From Streptomyces sp. NBC_01283 (GTDB lineage: Bacteria; Actinomycetota; Actinomycetes; Streptomycetales; Streptomycetaceae), in NCBI RefSeq assembly GCF_041435335.1, contig NZ_CP108430.1, positions 5,555,001-5,619,000 of the forward strand: DNA of 64,000 nucleotides, written 5' to 3'. Numbering within the stretch: position 1 is the first letter of the stretch; every line of letters starts with the position of its first letter. Shown in pieces: positions 11,187 through 19,908 of the stretch. Under the pieces are notes generated by a model. It was not told where the DNA came from and made no database searches. It was given only the letters and a program-made list of their open reading frames with translations. The position numbers and the translations under genes are program-made.

Positions 11187-11876
11187 ATGATGTCAGGCAT
11201 GAAGGGACGAGTCCTTGTCGTCGACGACGACACCGCACTGGCCGAGATGCTCGGGATTGTGCTGCGTGGTGAAGGTTTTGAGCCGTCGTTCGTAGCTGAT
11301 GGCGACAAGGCGCTGGCCGCTTTCAGGGAGGCAAAGCCGGATCTTGTACTGCTGGATTTGATGTTGCCGGGCCGTGATGGCATCGAGGTGTGCCGCCTGA
11401 TCAGGGCGGAGTCCGGGGTGCCGATCGTCATGCTCACGGCCAAGAGCGACACGGTGGACGTGGTGGTCGGCCTGGAGTCCGGCGCCGACGACTACATCGT
11501 GAAGCCCTTCAAGCCGAAGGAGCTCGTGGCCCGCATCAGGGCGCGGCTGCGGAGGTCCGAGGAGCCCGCGCCGGAGCAGCTGACCATCGGTGACCTGGTC
11601 ATCGACGTGGCGGGGCACTCCGTGAAGCGGGAGGGCCAGTCGATCGCGCTGACCCCGCTGGAGTTCGACCTCCTGGTCGCGCTGGCCCGCAAGCCGTGGC
11701 AGGTGTTCACGCGTGAGGTGCTCCTGGAGCAGGTCTGGGGCTACCGCCACGCGGCCGACACCCGTCTGGTGAACGTGCACGTCCAGCGGCTGCGCTCGAA
11801 GGTCGAGAAGGACCCCGAGCGCCCGGAGATCGTGGTGACCGTCCGTGGTGTCGGTTACAAGGCCGGACCGAGCTGA
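11187..11876 (+). CDS. mtrA: Two-component response regulator MtrA
   Basis: This OmpR/PhoB-type regulator has 229 residues. The receiver domain (residues ~7-120) has the acidic pocket VVDDD, the phosphoacceptor Asp57 in LVLLDLMLPG, Thr in MLTAK and Lys in IVKPFKP. The winged-helix DNA-binding domain (about residues 135-228) has TPLEFDLLVALARKPWQVFTRE split by the usual turns and ends in VRGVGYKAGPS. In actinobacteria MtrA controls cell-wall, division and, in Streptomyces, development and antibiotic genes. Alternative ATGs at 11190 and 11202 would shorten it slightly. Its kinase gene, mtrB, follows 1 nt after the stop. Confidence 0.97.
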   Translation: MMSGMKGRVLVVDDDTALAEMLGIVLRGEGFEPSFVADGDKALAAFREAKPDLVLLDLMLPGRDGIEVCRLIRAESGVPIVMLTAKSDTVDVVVGLESGADDYIVKPFKPKELVARIRARLRRSEEPAPEQLTIGDLVIDVAGHSVKREGQSIALTPLEFDLLVALARKPWQVFTREVLLEQVWGYRHAADTRLVNVHVQRLRSKVEKDPERPEIVVTVRGVGYKAGPS

Positions 11877-11877
11877 C

Positions 11878-14004
11878 ATGTCCCGGGACAGTTCCCCCGC
11901 ACCGCCCGGGGCTCCGGCTCCGGGCGGACGCCCGGGGCGGACTGGAGGACGGCGCAGCACCACGTTCGGGCGGCTGCTCGACGGTGGTCTGCTGTTGCAG
12001 GACGGGGTGCAGGGCAGCCCCGTCCTGAGGCTCTTCGTGCGCTGGGTGCGGCGTCCGCTGCTGCCCGCCGTGCGGTTGTGGCGGCGCAACATCCAGCTGA
12101 AAGTCGTCGTCACGACACTGCTCATGTCGCTCGGCGTCGTGCTGATGCTCGGCTTCGCCGTCATGAGTTCCGTGAACAACGGCCTGCTCAAGGCCAAGGT
12201 GAAGGCCTCGCAGAGCCAGGCCGACGGTGGATTCCGGGCGGCCCAGGACGAGGCGAACTCCGCTCGGCCGCGCTCCGGGCAGGACAGCGGCACGGCCGAC
12301 GGAGGGACCACACCGCCCACCGCCGTGTGGATGTCGGACCTGGTGGAGCAGCTCTCCAGCGGTGGTCAGAGCGCGTTCAACGTGGTGACGCTGAGTCCCA
12401 CGTCCACGCCGGGCGGTGCCAGCGTGCGCGGGCCGCGTGCCTCCGGGGGCGTGGACCCGATCCAGAGCGTGCCCGAGTCGCTGCGCGACAGCGTCGACAA
12501 GGGCACCAGGGCGTACCAGAGCAATACGCGCATCGTCTTCAACGACGGCCGTGACGCACAGCCCGGCCTCGTCATAGGCAAGCGCCTGAACGACCTGAAC
12601 GGCGATCCCTACCAGCTGTACTACCTCTTCCCGCTGACGCAGGAGGAGGAGTCCCTCGGTGTCGTCAGGACGACGCTCGCCACCGCCGGTCTGTTCGTCG
12701 TGGTGCTGCTCGGTGCCATCGCCTGGCTGGTGGTGCGCCAGGTCGTCACGCCGGTACGGATGGCCGCGGGCATCGCCGAGCGGCTGTCCGCCGGGCGCCT
12801 CCAGGAACGTATGAAGGTCACCGGCGAGGACGACATCGCGCGGCTCGGCGAGGCCTTCAACAAGATGGCGCAGAACCTCCAGCTCAAGATCCAGCAGCTG
12901 GAGGAGCTCTCGCGGATGCAGCGGCGGTTCGTCTCGGACGTCTCGCACGAGCTGCGTACGCCGCTGACGACCGTCCGGATGGCGGCCGATGTCATCCACG
13001 ACGCGCGCGTGGACTTCGATCCGGTGACCGCGCGGTCGGCCGAGCTGCTCGCCGACCAGCTGGACCGGTTCGAGACGCTGCTCGCGGATCTCCTTGAGAT
13101 CAGCCGGTTCGACGCGGGCGCGGCGGCCCTGGAGGCCGAGCCGATAGACCTGCGTGAGGTCGTACGACGGGTCGTGGGCGGCGCGGAGCCGCTCGCGGAC
13201 CGCAAGGGGACGCACATCCGGATCGTCGGGGACCAGCAGCCCGTGGTCGCGGAGGCCGACGCGCGCCGTGTGGAGCGGGTCCTGCGCAACCTCGTGGTCA
13301 ATGCCGTGGAGCACGGCGAGGGCCAGGACGTCGTGGTGCGGCTCGCGGTGGCGGGCGGCGCGGTCGCCGTCGCGGTGCGGGACTACGGAGTGGGGCTCAA
13401 GCCCGGCGAGGCGACCCGCGTGTTCAGCCGCTTCTGGCGGGCCGACCCGGCACGCGCGCGTACCACCGGGGGTACGGGCCTCGGTCTCTCCATCGCACTG
13501 GAAGACGCACGGCTGCACGGCGGCTGGCTGCAGGCGTGGGGCGAGCCGGGCGGCGGTTCGCAGTTCCGCCTGACGCTGCCGCGCACGGCGGACGAGGCGC
13601 TGCGGGGATCGCCGATACCGCTGGAGCCCGACGACTCGCGGCGCCACCGCGGCCTGAACGACGCGGGTCTGCCGCTCGGCGGCGCGAACAAGCTCGCCAC
13701 GGTGCCCGCGCAGCCTTCGGTGTCGGAGCGGGTGCCGCCGCCCGTCCCGGCGAGGGCGCCGATCGCGCCGCGGCTCGCCCAGGCGGCCACGACGGCGGAT
13801 CCCACCGCGTTGCCGGGCAGCGGTTCGCGGGTCGTGCCGCGGCGGCCGCTGGACGACGACATGCCGCGTGAGGAGGAGCCCGACGGCCCCCGCGCGGACC
13901 GGAGCTCCGGTGAACGGGCGGCGGACGGCGCGACGGACACGGATCGCGCGAGCGGGACGGAAACGGATTCCGCCAGGGAAGGGGAGGCCTCTCGTGGGCG
14001 CTGA
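11878..14004 (+). CDS. mtrB: Sensor histidine kinase MtrB
   Basis: The 708-residue membrane kinase has TM1 at about residues 75-97 and TM2 at about 263-285, with an extracytoplasmic sensor between. A HAMP domain starts at about 286, the dimerisation domain carries the phospho-acceptor His357 in FVSDVSHELRTPLTTV, and the ATP-binding HATPase domain has NLVVNAVEHGEG and the G boxes RDYGVGL and GGTGLGLSIA. A Pro/Arg/Glu-rich disordered tail of ~140 residues follows the kinase core. The ATG lies 1 nt after the mtrA stop. The 3' end overlaps lpqB by 11 nt. MtrB phosphorylates MtrA; in mycobacteria it localises to division sites. Confidence 0.96.
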   Translation: MSRDSSPAPPGAPAPGGRPGRTGGRRSTTFGRLLDGGLLLQDGVQGSPVLRLFVRWVRRPLLPAVRLWRRNIQLKVVVTTLLMSLGVVLMLGFAVMSSVNNGLLKAKVKASQSQADGGFRAAQDEANSARPRSGQDSGTADGGTTPPTAVWMSDLVEQLSSGGQSAFNVVTLSPTSTPGGASVRGPRASGGVDPIQSVPESLRDSVDKGTRAYQSNTRIVFNDGRDAQPGLVIGKRLNDLNGDPYQLYYLFPLTQEEESLGVVRTTLATAGLFVVVLLGAIAWLVVRQVVTPVRMAAGIAERLSAGRLQERMKVTGEDDIARLGEAFNKMAQNLQLKIQQLEELSRMQRRFVSDVSHELRTPLTTVRMAADVIHDARVDFDPVTARSAELLADQLDRFETLLADLLEISRFDAGAAALEAEPIDLREVVRRVVGGAEPLADRKGTHIRIVGDQQPVVAEADARRVERVLRNLVVNAVEHGEGQDVVVRLAVAGGAVAVAVRDYGVGLKPGEATRVFSRFWRADPARARTTGGTGLGLSIALEDARLHGGWLQAWGEPGGGSQFRLTLPRTADEALRGSPIPLEPDDSRRHRGLNDAGLPLGGANKLATVPAQPSVSERVPPPVPARAPIAPRLAQAATTADPTALPGSGSRVVPRRPLDDDMPREEEPDGPRADRSSGERAADGATDTDRASGTETDSAREGEASRGR

Positions 14005-15847
14005 CCACGATCGCCGCGCCCGTCGGCGTCCGCTGCGGGCCGGTGTGCTGTTCGGTTCCTGCGGGGTGCTGCTCGCGGGGTGCGCCTCGATGCCCGACAG
14101 CGGGAACCTGAAGGCGGTCGACGCCTCCCAGCGGCCCGACTCGCAGTCGCAGGTCCGGGTCTACGCGATGCCGCCGGGTGAGGACGCAGGCCCCGAGGAG
14201 ATCGTCCAGGGGTTTCTCGAGGCGCTGACCAGTGACGATCCCGAGTTCGCGATGGCGCGCAAGTATCTGACCAAGGAAGCCTCCAAGGGCTGGAACCCCG
14301 ATGTGCAGACCACGGTCCTTGAGAGCGGGCCGAGCACGGGTACGGGCAGTGTCGCGGACGGCGGTGACACCGGCCGTTCGTTCCCGCTGACCGGGCGCAA
14401 GGTCGCCACCGTGGACAAGGAGCACGCCTACCAGCTCGACAACGCCGCGTACAACCAGGTCGTCCACCTCACCCAGCAGGCGGGCCCCAACGGCAAGGAG
14501 TGGCGGATCGACGGGGTGCCGCAGGGCGTCGTGCTCGGGCAGTCCGACTTCCAGCGCATCTACTGGTCCGTCAACAAGTACTACTTCGCGACGCGTTCCT
14601 CCGGTTCGACCGGTGGCGGCCAGGAAGGGCTCGTCGCCGACCCCGTCTACATACGCCAGCGAATAGACCCGGTGACGGAGACCGTCAAGGCGGTGCTCGA
14701 CGGGCCCACCACCTGGCTCAAGCAAGTTGTGGGCACGCGCTTCCCGACGGGTACGCGGCTCAAGGCGGACACCAAGACGCTGGCGCCCGACGACCAGGGC
14801 AAGCTGACGGTGCCGCTGAACGGGAAGGCCGATCCCATAGGGCAGGAGCGGTGCACGGAGATGGCCGCGCAACTGCTCTTCACGCTCCAGGACCTGACGT
14901 CGTCCGGCGTCGAGGAGGTGGAGCTCCAGCGCCGCAACGGCTCGCAGCTGTGCGTCCTGAGCAAGGACCGGGCCGAGTCCGTCGCCTCGCGCCGCACCGC
15001 GGAGCACCCCGATTACCAGTACCTCATCGACGACAAGCGGCGCCTCGTGCGGATGCGTGCCGGCGCGGGTGGCAAGGGCGATGCGCAGCCCGTGCAGGGG
15101 CAGTTGGGCAGTGGCGGGCAGCCGCTGCGTTCGGCCGCCGTGTCGCGGGACGAGGAGCGGGCGGCCGGGGTGTCGCTCGACGGGCGCTCGCTGTACATGG
15201 GGTCGCTGGTCTCGGAGGGGGCGCTCGGCAAGCCGGAGGTGCGCAGCAAGGCCAAGTCGGAGAAGGACGGTCTCTCGACGCCGAGCTGGGACGGCCGGGG
15301 CGACCTGTGGGTGGCCGACCGCGACCTGAAGCGGCCGCGGCTGCTCTGGCTCGCGCAGGGGGCTGGAGAGCCGCTGTCGGTCAAGACCGCGAACCTCGAC
15401 GGGCGGATCGAGGCGGTGCGGGTCTCGGCCGACGGCGTGCGGATCGCGCTGCTCGTGAAGAAGGACGGCAAGACGACCCTGCAGATCGGCCGTGTCGAGC
15501 GGACGGGCGCCAAGGGCGAGCAGCCGCAGATCTCCGTGGACGGACTGCGCCAGGCGGCACCGCAGATGGAGGAGGTCACCGCCATGTCGTGGGCGGGCGG
15601 CAGCCGCCTCGTGGTGGTCGGGCGCGAGTCCGGCGGCGTGCAGCAGATGCGGTACGTCCAGAGCGACGGTTCGGTGCCCGCCGGTGCGACGCTGCCCGGC
15701 CTCACCGGCGTGAAGGAGATCGCGGCGTCCGAGGACGAGCGGCTGCCGCTGGTGGCGCACTCGGACGACGGGATCGTGCAGTTGCCGACGGGTGCGCAGT
15801 GGCAGACGGTGGTCAAGGAGGGGACGGCTCCGGTCTATCCGGGGTGA
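13994..15847 (+). CDS. lpqB: MtrAB-associated lipoprotein LpqB
   Basis: LpqB is an exported lipoprotein that interacts with the MtrB sensor domain. The 617-residue protein starts at GTG 13994, inside the end of mtrB, with GGGAGG just upstream; the frame is open earlier but that part is not used. A twin-Arg-rich n-region is followed by a hydrophobic core and the lipobox LLAGC with lipidated Cys30. A GerMN-type sporulation/germination domain follows (about residues 230-340), then a beta-propeller-like C-terminal half with repeated strand motifs such as GRSLYMGSLV and RIALLVKKDGKTTLQIG. The mtrA-mtrB-lpqB order is conserved across actinobacteria. Confidence 0.95.
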   Translation: MGADHDRRARRRPLRAGVLFGSCGVLLAGCASMPDSGNLKAVDASQRPDSQSQVRVYAMPPGEDAGPEEIVQGFLEALTSDDPEFAMARKYLTKEASKGWNPDVQTTVLESGPSTGTGSVADGGDTGRSFPLTGRKVATVDKEHAYQLDNAAYNQVVHLTQQAGPNGKEWRIDGVPQGVVLGQSDFQRIYWSVNKYYFATRSSGSTGGGQEGLVADPVYIRQRIDPVTETVKAVLDGPTTWLKQVVGTRFPTGTRLKADTKTLAPDDQGKLTVPLNGKADPIGQERCTEMAAQLLFTLQDLTSSGVEEVELQRRNGSQLCVLSKDRAESVASRRTAEHPDYQYLIDDKRRLVRMRAGAGGKGDAQPVQGQLGSGGQPLRSAAVSRDEERAAGVSLDGRSLYMGSLVSEGALGKPEVRSKAKSEKDGLSTPSWDGRGDLWVADRDLKRPRLLWLAQGAGEPLSVKTANLDGRIEAVRVSADGVRIALLVKKDGKTTLQIGRVERTGAKGEQPQISVDGLRQAAPQMEEVTAMSWAGGSRLVVVGRESGGVQQMRYVQSDGSVPAGATLPGLTGVKEIAASEDERLPLVAHSDDGIVQLPTGAQWQTVVKEGTAPVYPG

Positions 15848-15886
15848 CGTCGTCCTCGTAGTAACGCCTCCAGTTGTGCCGCGGAG

Positions 15887-15909
15887 TTGTCCACGGGGGG
15901 TTGTCCACA
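15887..15909 (+). promoter_or_regulatory. Pair of DnaA-box-like 9-mers
   Basis: TTGTCCACG at 15887-15895 and TTGTCCACA at 15901-15909 lie in the same orientation, 14 bp apart, in the lpqB-comF gap. The second matches the Streptomyces DnaA-box consensus TTGTCCACA exactly and the first differs at the last base. They could bind DnaA as a regulator or titration site; that is inference. Confidence 0.55.
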
Positions 15910-15949
15910 GGGGTGGCAGGGCCGCTCGCGGCTTGGCACAGTGGTGGGC

Positions 15950-16717
15950 ATGCCGGGGTGGTGGCAGGACCTCACCGATCTGGTGCTGCCGGCCGAGTGC
16001 GGAGGCTGTGGCAGGCCTCGTGCGGCGCTCTGCGCCCAGTGCCGCGAGGCCCTGTGCGGGGCCGTGCCGTGCCGGGTGAGCCCTGATCCCCGGCCGCCGG
16101 GGCTGCCGGTGGTGCATGCGGCGGCTCCGTACGGGAACTCGGTGCGGGCGGTGCTGCTCGCGCACAAGGAACGGGGCGCTCTGGGACTCGCGGTGCCGCT
16201 GGGCGCGGTGCTGGCCGGGGCGGTGCGTGCCGGGCTGCCGGACGATGCCGCTCGGGGCGGTGGTGACGCTCCGGTACTGCTGGTGCCCGTGCCGTCGGCT
16301 CGCGCGGCCGTGCGGGCGCGAGGGCACGATCCGGTACGGCGGATCGCGCTGGCCGCGGCGGGTGAGCTGCGGCGGGGCGGTGTGCGGGCCCGGGTGCTCG
16401 GCGTGCTGCGCCACCGGCGTGCCGTGGCCGACCAGGCGGGGCTCAACTCCCGTCAGCGGCAGGCGAATCTGCGGGGAGCCCTGGAGGTGACCGCCGGCGG
16501 TGGGCGGCTCGTCGCCGGTGGGCGGGTCGTGATCGTGGACGACCTGATGACGACGGGCGCGACTTTGGCGGAGGCGGCGCGCGCAATACGTGACGTACGC
16601 ACGGAAAGTAAAGGGCAGACCTCTTTGGTAACAGCCCGTGAAATTACCTGTGAGAACACGATCACCGCAGCTGTTGTTGCCTCCTCACCGGATTCTTTCG
16701 GAATAAACCGGAACTGA
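15950..16717 (+). CDS. comF: ComF family phosphoribosyltransferase-like protein
   Basis: The 255-residue protein has an N-terminal zinc-binding segment (CGGCGRPRAALCAQCREAL, about residues 17-35) and a C-terminal type I phosphoribosyltransferase fold with the PRPP loop VVIVDDLMTTGAT at about residues 191-204. ComF proteins act in DNA uptake in competent bacteria and are linked to replication restart elsewhere; the role in Streptomyces is unclear. The ATG at 15950 begins MPGWWQDL, typical of actinobacterial ComF. The last ~35 codons (16600-16717) are clearly lower in GC than the rest and include a stretch (TESKGQTSLVTAREI) that looks inserted before the conserved end AVVASSPDSF. Confidence 0.9.
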   Translation: MPGWWQDLTDLVLPAECGGCGRPRAALCAQCREALCGAVPCRVSPDPRPPGLPVVHAAAPYGNSVRAVLLAHKERGALGLAVPLGAVLAGAVRAGLPDDAARGGGDAPVLLVPVPSARAAVRARGHDPVRRIALAAAGELRRGGVRARVLGVLRHRRAVADQAGLNSRQRQANLRGALEVTAGGGRLVAGGRVVIVDDLMTTGATLAEAARAIRDVRTESKGQTSLVTAREITCENTITAAVVASSPDSFGINRN

Positions 16718-17032
16718 CTGGGAACTTGCATCGTTGCAGGTAGTGAGAGGGTCAATGCACCTGAATGGAGGTATGCGGCGGTAGAGGGTGACGACATCCG
16801 TCCGGGCGAGATATGTTCGGTTGTGAGGAATGGCGGACGCCGACCCTCGCATATCGGAATGCCGGTCGCCGGGTTTTTCGCAATCACCCGGGCCGGTCGG
16901 GGTGGAGATCTTGTTCGCGGGGGAGGAGGAGGTGGAAGTCACCGAGTCCGAGGCTCCGGGAGTCACCGGGGCCTGGTGCAAAAGGGAGATGCTCCGCCGC
17001 CGAAGCGGAGCGATCCGGGAACGGAGTTCTGC
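16718..17032 (+). other. Intergenic region and leader of hpf, with a hairpin
   Basis: These 315 bp separate comF from the hibernation factor gene. The first ~150 bp are less GC-rich than the surroundings (for example near 16720-16760 and 16800-16830) and probably contain the hpf promoter; no clear -35/-10 pair was found. A perfect 7-bp hairpin, GCTCCGC at 16991-16997 with GCGGAGC at 17005-17011, lies 11 nt before the Shine-Dalgarno GGAG at 17023. It could affect translation start. The frame of hpf remains open into this region but lacks conservation-type sequence. Confidence 0.5.
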
Positions 17033-17725
17033 GTGGACATCGTCGTCAAGGGCCGCAAGACCGAGGTGCCCGAGCGGTTCCGCAAGCACGTGGCCGAGAA
17101 GCTGAACCTGGAGAAGATCCAGAAGCTCGACGGCAAGGTGATCAGCCTCGACGTCGAGGTGTCCAAGGAAGCCAACCCGCGGCAGGCCGACCGTTCCGAC
17201 CGCGTGGAGATCACACTCCGCGGACGTGGACCCGTGATCCGCGCGGAGGCATCGGCAACCGATCCGTACGCGGCGCTCGACCTGGCCACCGCCAAGCTCG
17301 ACGCACGGCTGCGCAAGCAGCACGAGAAGCGCCACAACCGGCGCGGCACCGGCAGGCTCTCCGCCGCCGAGGTGGCCGAGCGGGTGCCGGACGCGGCCAC
17401 TCTCAACGGGGACGGCTCGCTCGTGCGGGAGGAAGAGCCGGACGGCGTGCCCGTCAAGCGGATCGGCTCACTGGAGATCCAGGGCGAAGGCCCCCTCGTG
17501 GTTCGCGAGAAGAGCCACGTGGCAGCCCCGATGACGCTCGACCAGGCGCTCTACGAGATGGAACTCGTCGGGCACGACTTCTACTTGTTCGTCGACTCGG
17601 AGTCGAAGGAACCGAGTGTCGTCTACCGGCGCCACGCCTATGACTACGGCGTCATCCGCCTCAACACCGACCCCATGGTCGCGCGGGCCGAGTCCGCCGG
17701 CGGCGGCGGTGCCCTCGGCGGCTGA
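17033..17725 (+). CDS. hpf: Ribosome hibernation promoting factor, long form
   Basis: Long-form HPF binds the 30S decoding region and drives 100S dimer formation in resting cells. The 230-residue protein has an N-terminal S30AE domain (about residues 1-105, with VERFRKHVAEKL-like helix and AALDLATAKLDARLRKQHEKR) and a C-terminal dimerisation domain (about residues 165-225, with PMTLDQALYEMELVGHDFY and YRRHAYDYGVI). The GTG at 17033 has GGAG 6 nt upstream and gives the usual MDIVVKGRKTEVPERF start. In M. tuberculosis the equivalent gene also lies between comF and secA. A strong hairpin terminator follows. Confidence 0.95.
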   Translation: MDIVVKGRKTEVPERFRKHVAEKLNLEKIQKLDGKVISLDVEVSKEANPRQADRSDRVEITLRGRGPVIRAEASATDPYAALDLATAKLDARLRKQHEKRHNRRGTGRLSAAEVAERVPDAATLNGDGSLVREEEPDGVPVKRIGSLEIQGEGPLVVREKSHVAAPMTLDQALYEMELVGHDFYLFVDSESKEPSVVYRRHAYDYGVIRLNTDPMVARAESAGGGGALGG

Positions 17726-17747
17726 CCCCAGGTCGGCGGAGGTCCGA

Positions 17748-17790
17748 GATGATGCCCCTGGAGCGCGTGTGCGCCCCCAGGGGCATCATC
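17748..17790 (+). terminator. hpf terminator hairpin
   Basis: A perfect 14-bp stem (17748-17761 with 17777-17790) with a 15-nt loop lies 22 nt after the hpf stop. There is no U-tract, as is common for Streptomyces terminators. Confidence 0.8.
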
Positions 17791-17923
17791 ATGCGACCCC
17801 TGCGGGCACCGCGCGGCGGTCCGGGCATGAAATCATGGGCGGAGCCGGCCAACCGGTGTGCTGCTGCCTCCGGTTGGCGGCAGCGGACGCACAAAGGGCC
17901 ATGGCCTTCAGGGGGAGGGAACG

Positions 17924-18667
17924 ATGGCGGACAGCTTCGGACCGATGCGGGATGCCGACGACGACGACGGCATCGGCATCGGCACGGACACGGGCGCACC
18001 ACGCAAGGAGCCCATCCGGGTCCTTGTGGTGGATGACCACGCGCTCTTCCGCCGGGGCCTGGAGATCGTCCTCGCGGCCGAGGAGGACATCCAGGTGGTC
18101 GGGGAGGCGGGCGACGGCGCCGAGGCGGTGGACAAGGCAGCCGACCTGCTGCCGGACATCGTCCTCATGGACGTACGCATGCCCAAACGCGGCGGCATCG
18201 AGGCGTGCACCTCCATCAAGGAGGTCGCGCCGAGCGCGAAGATCATCATGCTGACGATCAGCGACGAGGAGGCCGACCTCTACGACGCGATCAAGGCGGG
18301 CGCCACGGGCTATCTCCTCAAGGAGATCTCCACGGACGAGGTGGCCACGGCGATTCGCGCGGTGGCCGACGGGCAGTCGCAGATCAGCCCGTCCATGGCG
18401 TCGAAACTGCTCACCGAGTTCAAGTCGATGATCCAGCGCACCGACGAGCGCAGACTGGTGCCCGCGCCGCGGCTGACCGACCGCGAGCTCGAGGTGCTGA
18501 AGCTCGTCGCCACGGGCATGAACAACCGCGACATCGCGAAGGAACTGTTCATCTCCGAGAACACCGTGAAGAACCACGTGCGCAACATCCTGGAGAAGCT
18601 GCAGCTGCACTCCAGGATGGAAGCGGTCGTCTACGCGATGCGGGAGAAGATCCTCGAGATCAGGTGA
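17924..18667 (+). CDS. Orphan NarL/FixJ-type response regulator
   Basis: The 247-residue protein has a ~25-residue acidic N-terminal tail, a receiver domain (about residues 28-145; VVDDHALFRRGLE, phosphoacceptor Asp83 in IVLMDVRMPK, Lys in GYLLKEIS) and a LuxR-type HTH (about residues 180-245; LTDRELEVLKLVATGMNNR, then KNHVRNILEKLQLHSRMEA). The ATG has GGGAGGGA 6 nt upstream. No sensor kinase gene is adjacent, so the partner is unknown. The 3' end overlaps the converging glycosylase gene by 8 bp. Confidence 0.93.
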   Translation: MADSFGPMRDADDDDGIGIGTDTGAPRKEPIRVLVVDDHALFRRGLEIVLAAEEDIQVVGEAGDGAEAVDKAADLLPDIVLMDVRMPKRGGIEACTSIKEVAPSAKIIMLTISDEEADLYDAIKAGATGYLLKEISTDEVATAIRAVADGQSQISPSMASKLLTEFKSMIQRTDERRLVPAPRLTDRELEVLKLVATGMNNRDIAKELFISENTVKNHVRNILEKLQLHSRMEAVVYAMREKILEIR

Positions 18668-19847
18668 GGGCGCGGACCAGCTCGGCGGTCAGCTCGGGAC
18701 GGTCCACGCGCTCCACCCGTACGGAATCGCAGTTCACCCAGGTCGCCGCTTCACGCAGGGCCTGGGCCACCGCGGGCACGGACCTGGGGCCGTCCAGTGA
18801 CACCTGCTTGGCGACCAGCGTGCTGCCGTCGCGGGCGGGGTCAACGCGGCCGACCAGCCGGCCCCCGGCCAGGACCGGCATCGCGAAATAGCCGTGGATA
18901 CGCTTCGGCTTGGGGACGTAGGCCTCCAGGCGGTGGGTGAAGCCGAAGATCCGCTCCGTGCGGGCCCGCTCCCAGATCAGGGAGTCGAAGGGCGAGAGGA
19001 GCGTCGTGCGGTGGCGGCCGCGCGGGGCCGTCGCCAGGGCCGCGGGGTCGGCCCAGGCGGGCTTGTCCCAGCCCTCCACCGTCACCGGGACCAGGCCCGA
19101 GTCCGCGACCACCGCGTCGAACTGCTCGCCCTTGAGGCGGTGATAGTCCGCGATGTCCGCGCGCGTGCCGACGCCCAGGGCCTGGCCCGCCAGGCGGACC
19201 AGACGGCGCAGGCACTCCCCGTCGTCCAGGTCGTCATGGAGCAGCGTCTCGGGGATCGCGCGCTCCGCGAGGTCGTACACCCGCTTCCAGCTGCGCCGTT
19301 CGGTGCAGACCACCTCGCCGTACATCAGCGCCCGCTCGACGGCGACCTTCGCGTCCGACCAGTCCCACCACTCGCCCTTGTTCTTCGCGCCGCCCAACTC
19401 CGTCGCCGTGAGGGGGCCTTCGGCGGTGAGCTGCTTGATGACCGTGTCGTACGCACCGTCCGGCAGGTCGTGGTGCCAGTGCGGGCGGGTGCGGTAGGCG
19501 CGGCGCCGGAAGGCGAAGTGCGGCCACTCCTCGATGGGCAGGATGCACGCGGCGTGCGACCAGTATTCGAAGGCGTGCGGCCGGGCGGGGCCGGTGCCGG
19601 ACGCCCCGTCCCAGTACGCCGCCTCGATCCGGTCGCGGCCGACGGCGCCGAGACGGGCGTACGGAATGAGCTCGTGGGAGCGGGCGAGGACCGAGATCGT
19701 GTCGAGCTGGACCGCGCCGAGATGCCGCAGCACGCCCCGCACACCGGACCTGCGGTCCGGCGCGCCCAGGAATCCCTGGGCGCGGAGCGCGATGCGGCGG
19801 GCCTCGTCGGCGGACAGGTCGATGGCGGGGCGCGGCAGGCTCGTCAT
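18660..19847 (-). CDS. AlkX/YcaQ-like winged-helix DNA glycosylase
   Basis: The 395-residue protein belongs to the HTH_42 (YcaQ) family, which removes alkylated bases and unhooks DNA interstrand crosslinks. It has the family start ARRIALRAQGF, the catalytic QxD-type motif in AVQLDTISVLARSHEL (about residues 45-60), the HWHHDLPDGAYD region and the C-terminal LLSPFDSLIWERARTERIFGF (split at the usual place) and HGYFAMPVL. Members with Gln-x-Asp correspond to the AlkX/YcaQ branch; those with Gln-x-Gln to AlkZ. The start at ATG 19847 was chosen because MTSLPRPAIDLS precedes the conserved domain directly. Its 3' end overlaps the converging response regulator gene. Confidence 0.85.
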   Translation of the reverse strand: MTSLPRPAIDLSADEARRIALRAQGFLGAPDRRSGVRGVLRHLGAVQLDTISVLARSHELIPYARLGAVGRDRIEAAYWDGASGTGPARPHAFEYWSHAACILPIEEWPHFAFRRRAYRTRPHWHHDLPDGAYDTVIKQLTAEGPLTATELGGAKNKGEWWDWSDAKVAVERALMYGEVVCTERRSWKRVYDLAERAIPETLLHDDLDDGECLRRLVRLAGQALGVGTRADIADYHRLKGEQFDAVVADSGLVPVTVEGWDKPAWADPAALATAPRGRHRTTLLSPFDSLIWERARTERIFGFTHRLEAYVPKPKRIHGYFAMPVLAGGRLVGRVDPARDGSTLVAKQVSLDGPRSVPAVAQALREAATWVNCDSVRVERVDRPELTAELVRALT

Positions 19848-19908
19848 GCCGGAAACGATAGTTGGCGGCACTGACAACGCCGCCGGATCCGTCCGGCCGG
19901 GGCGGACC

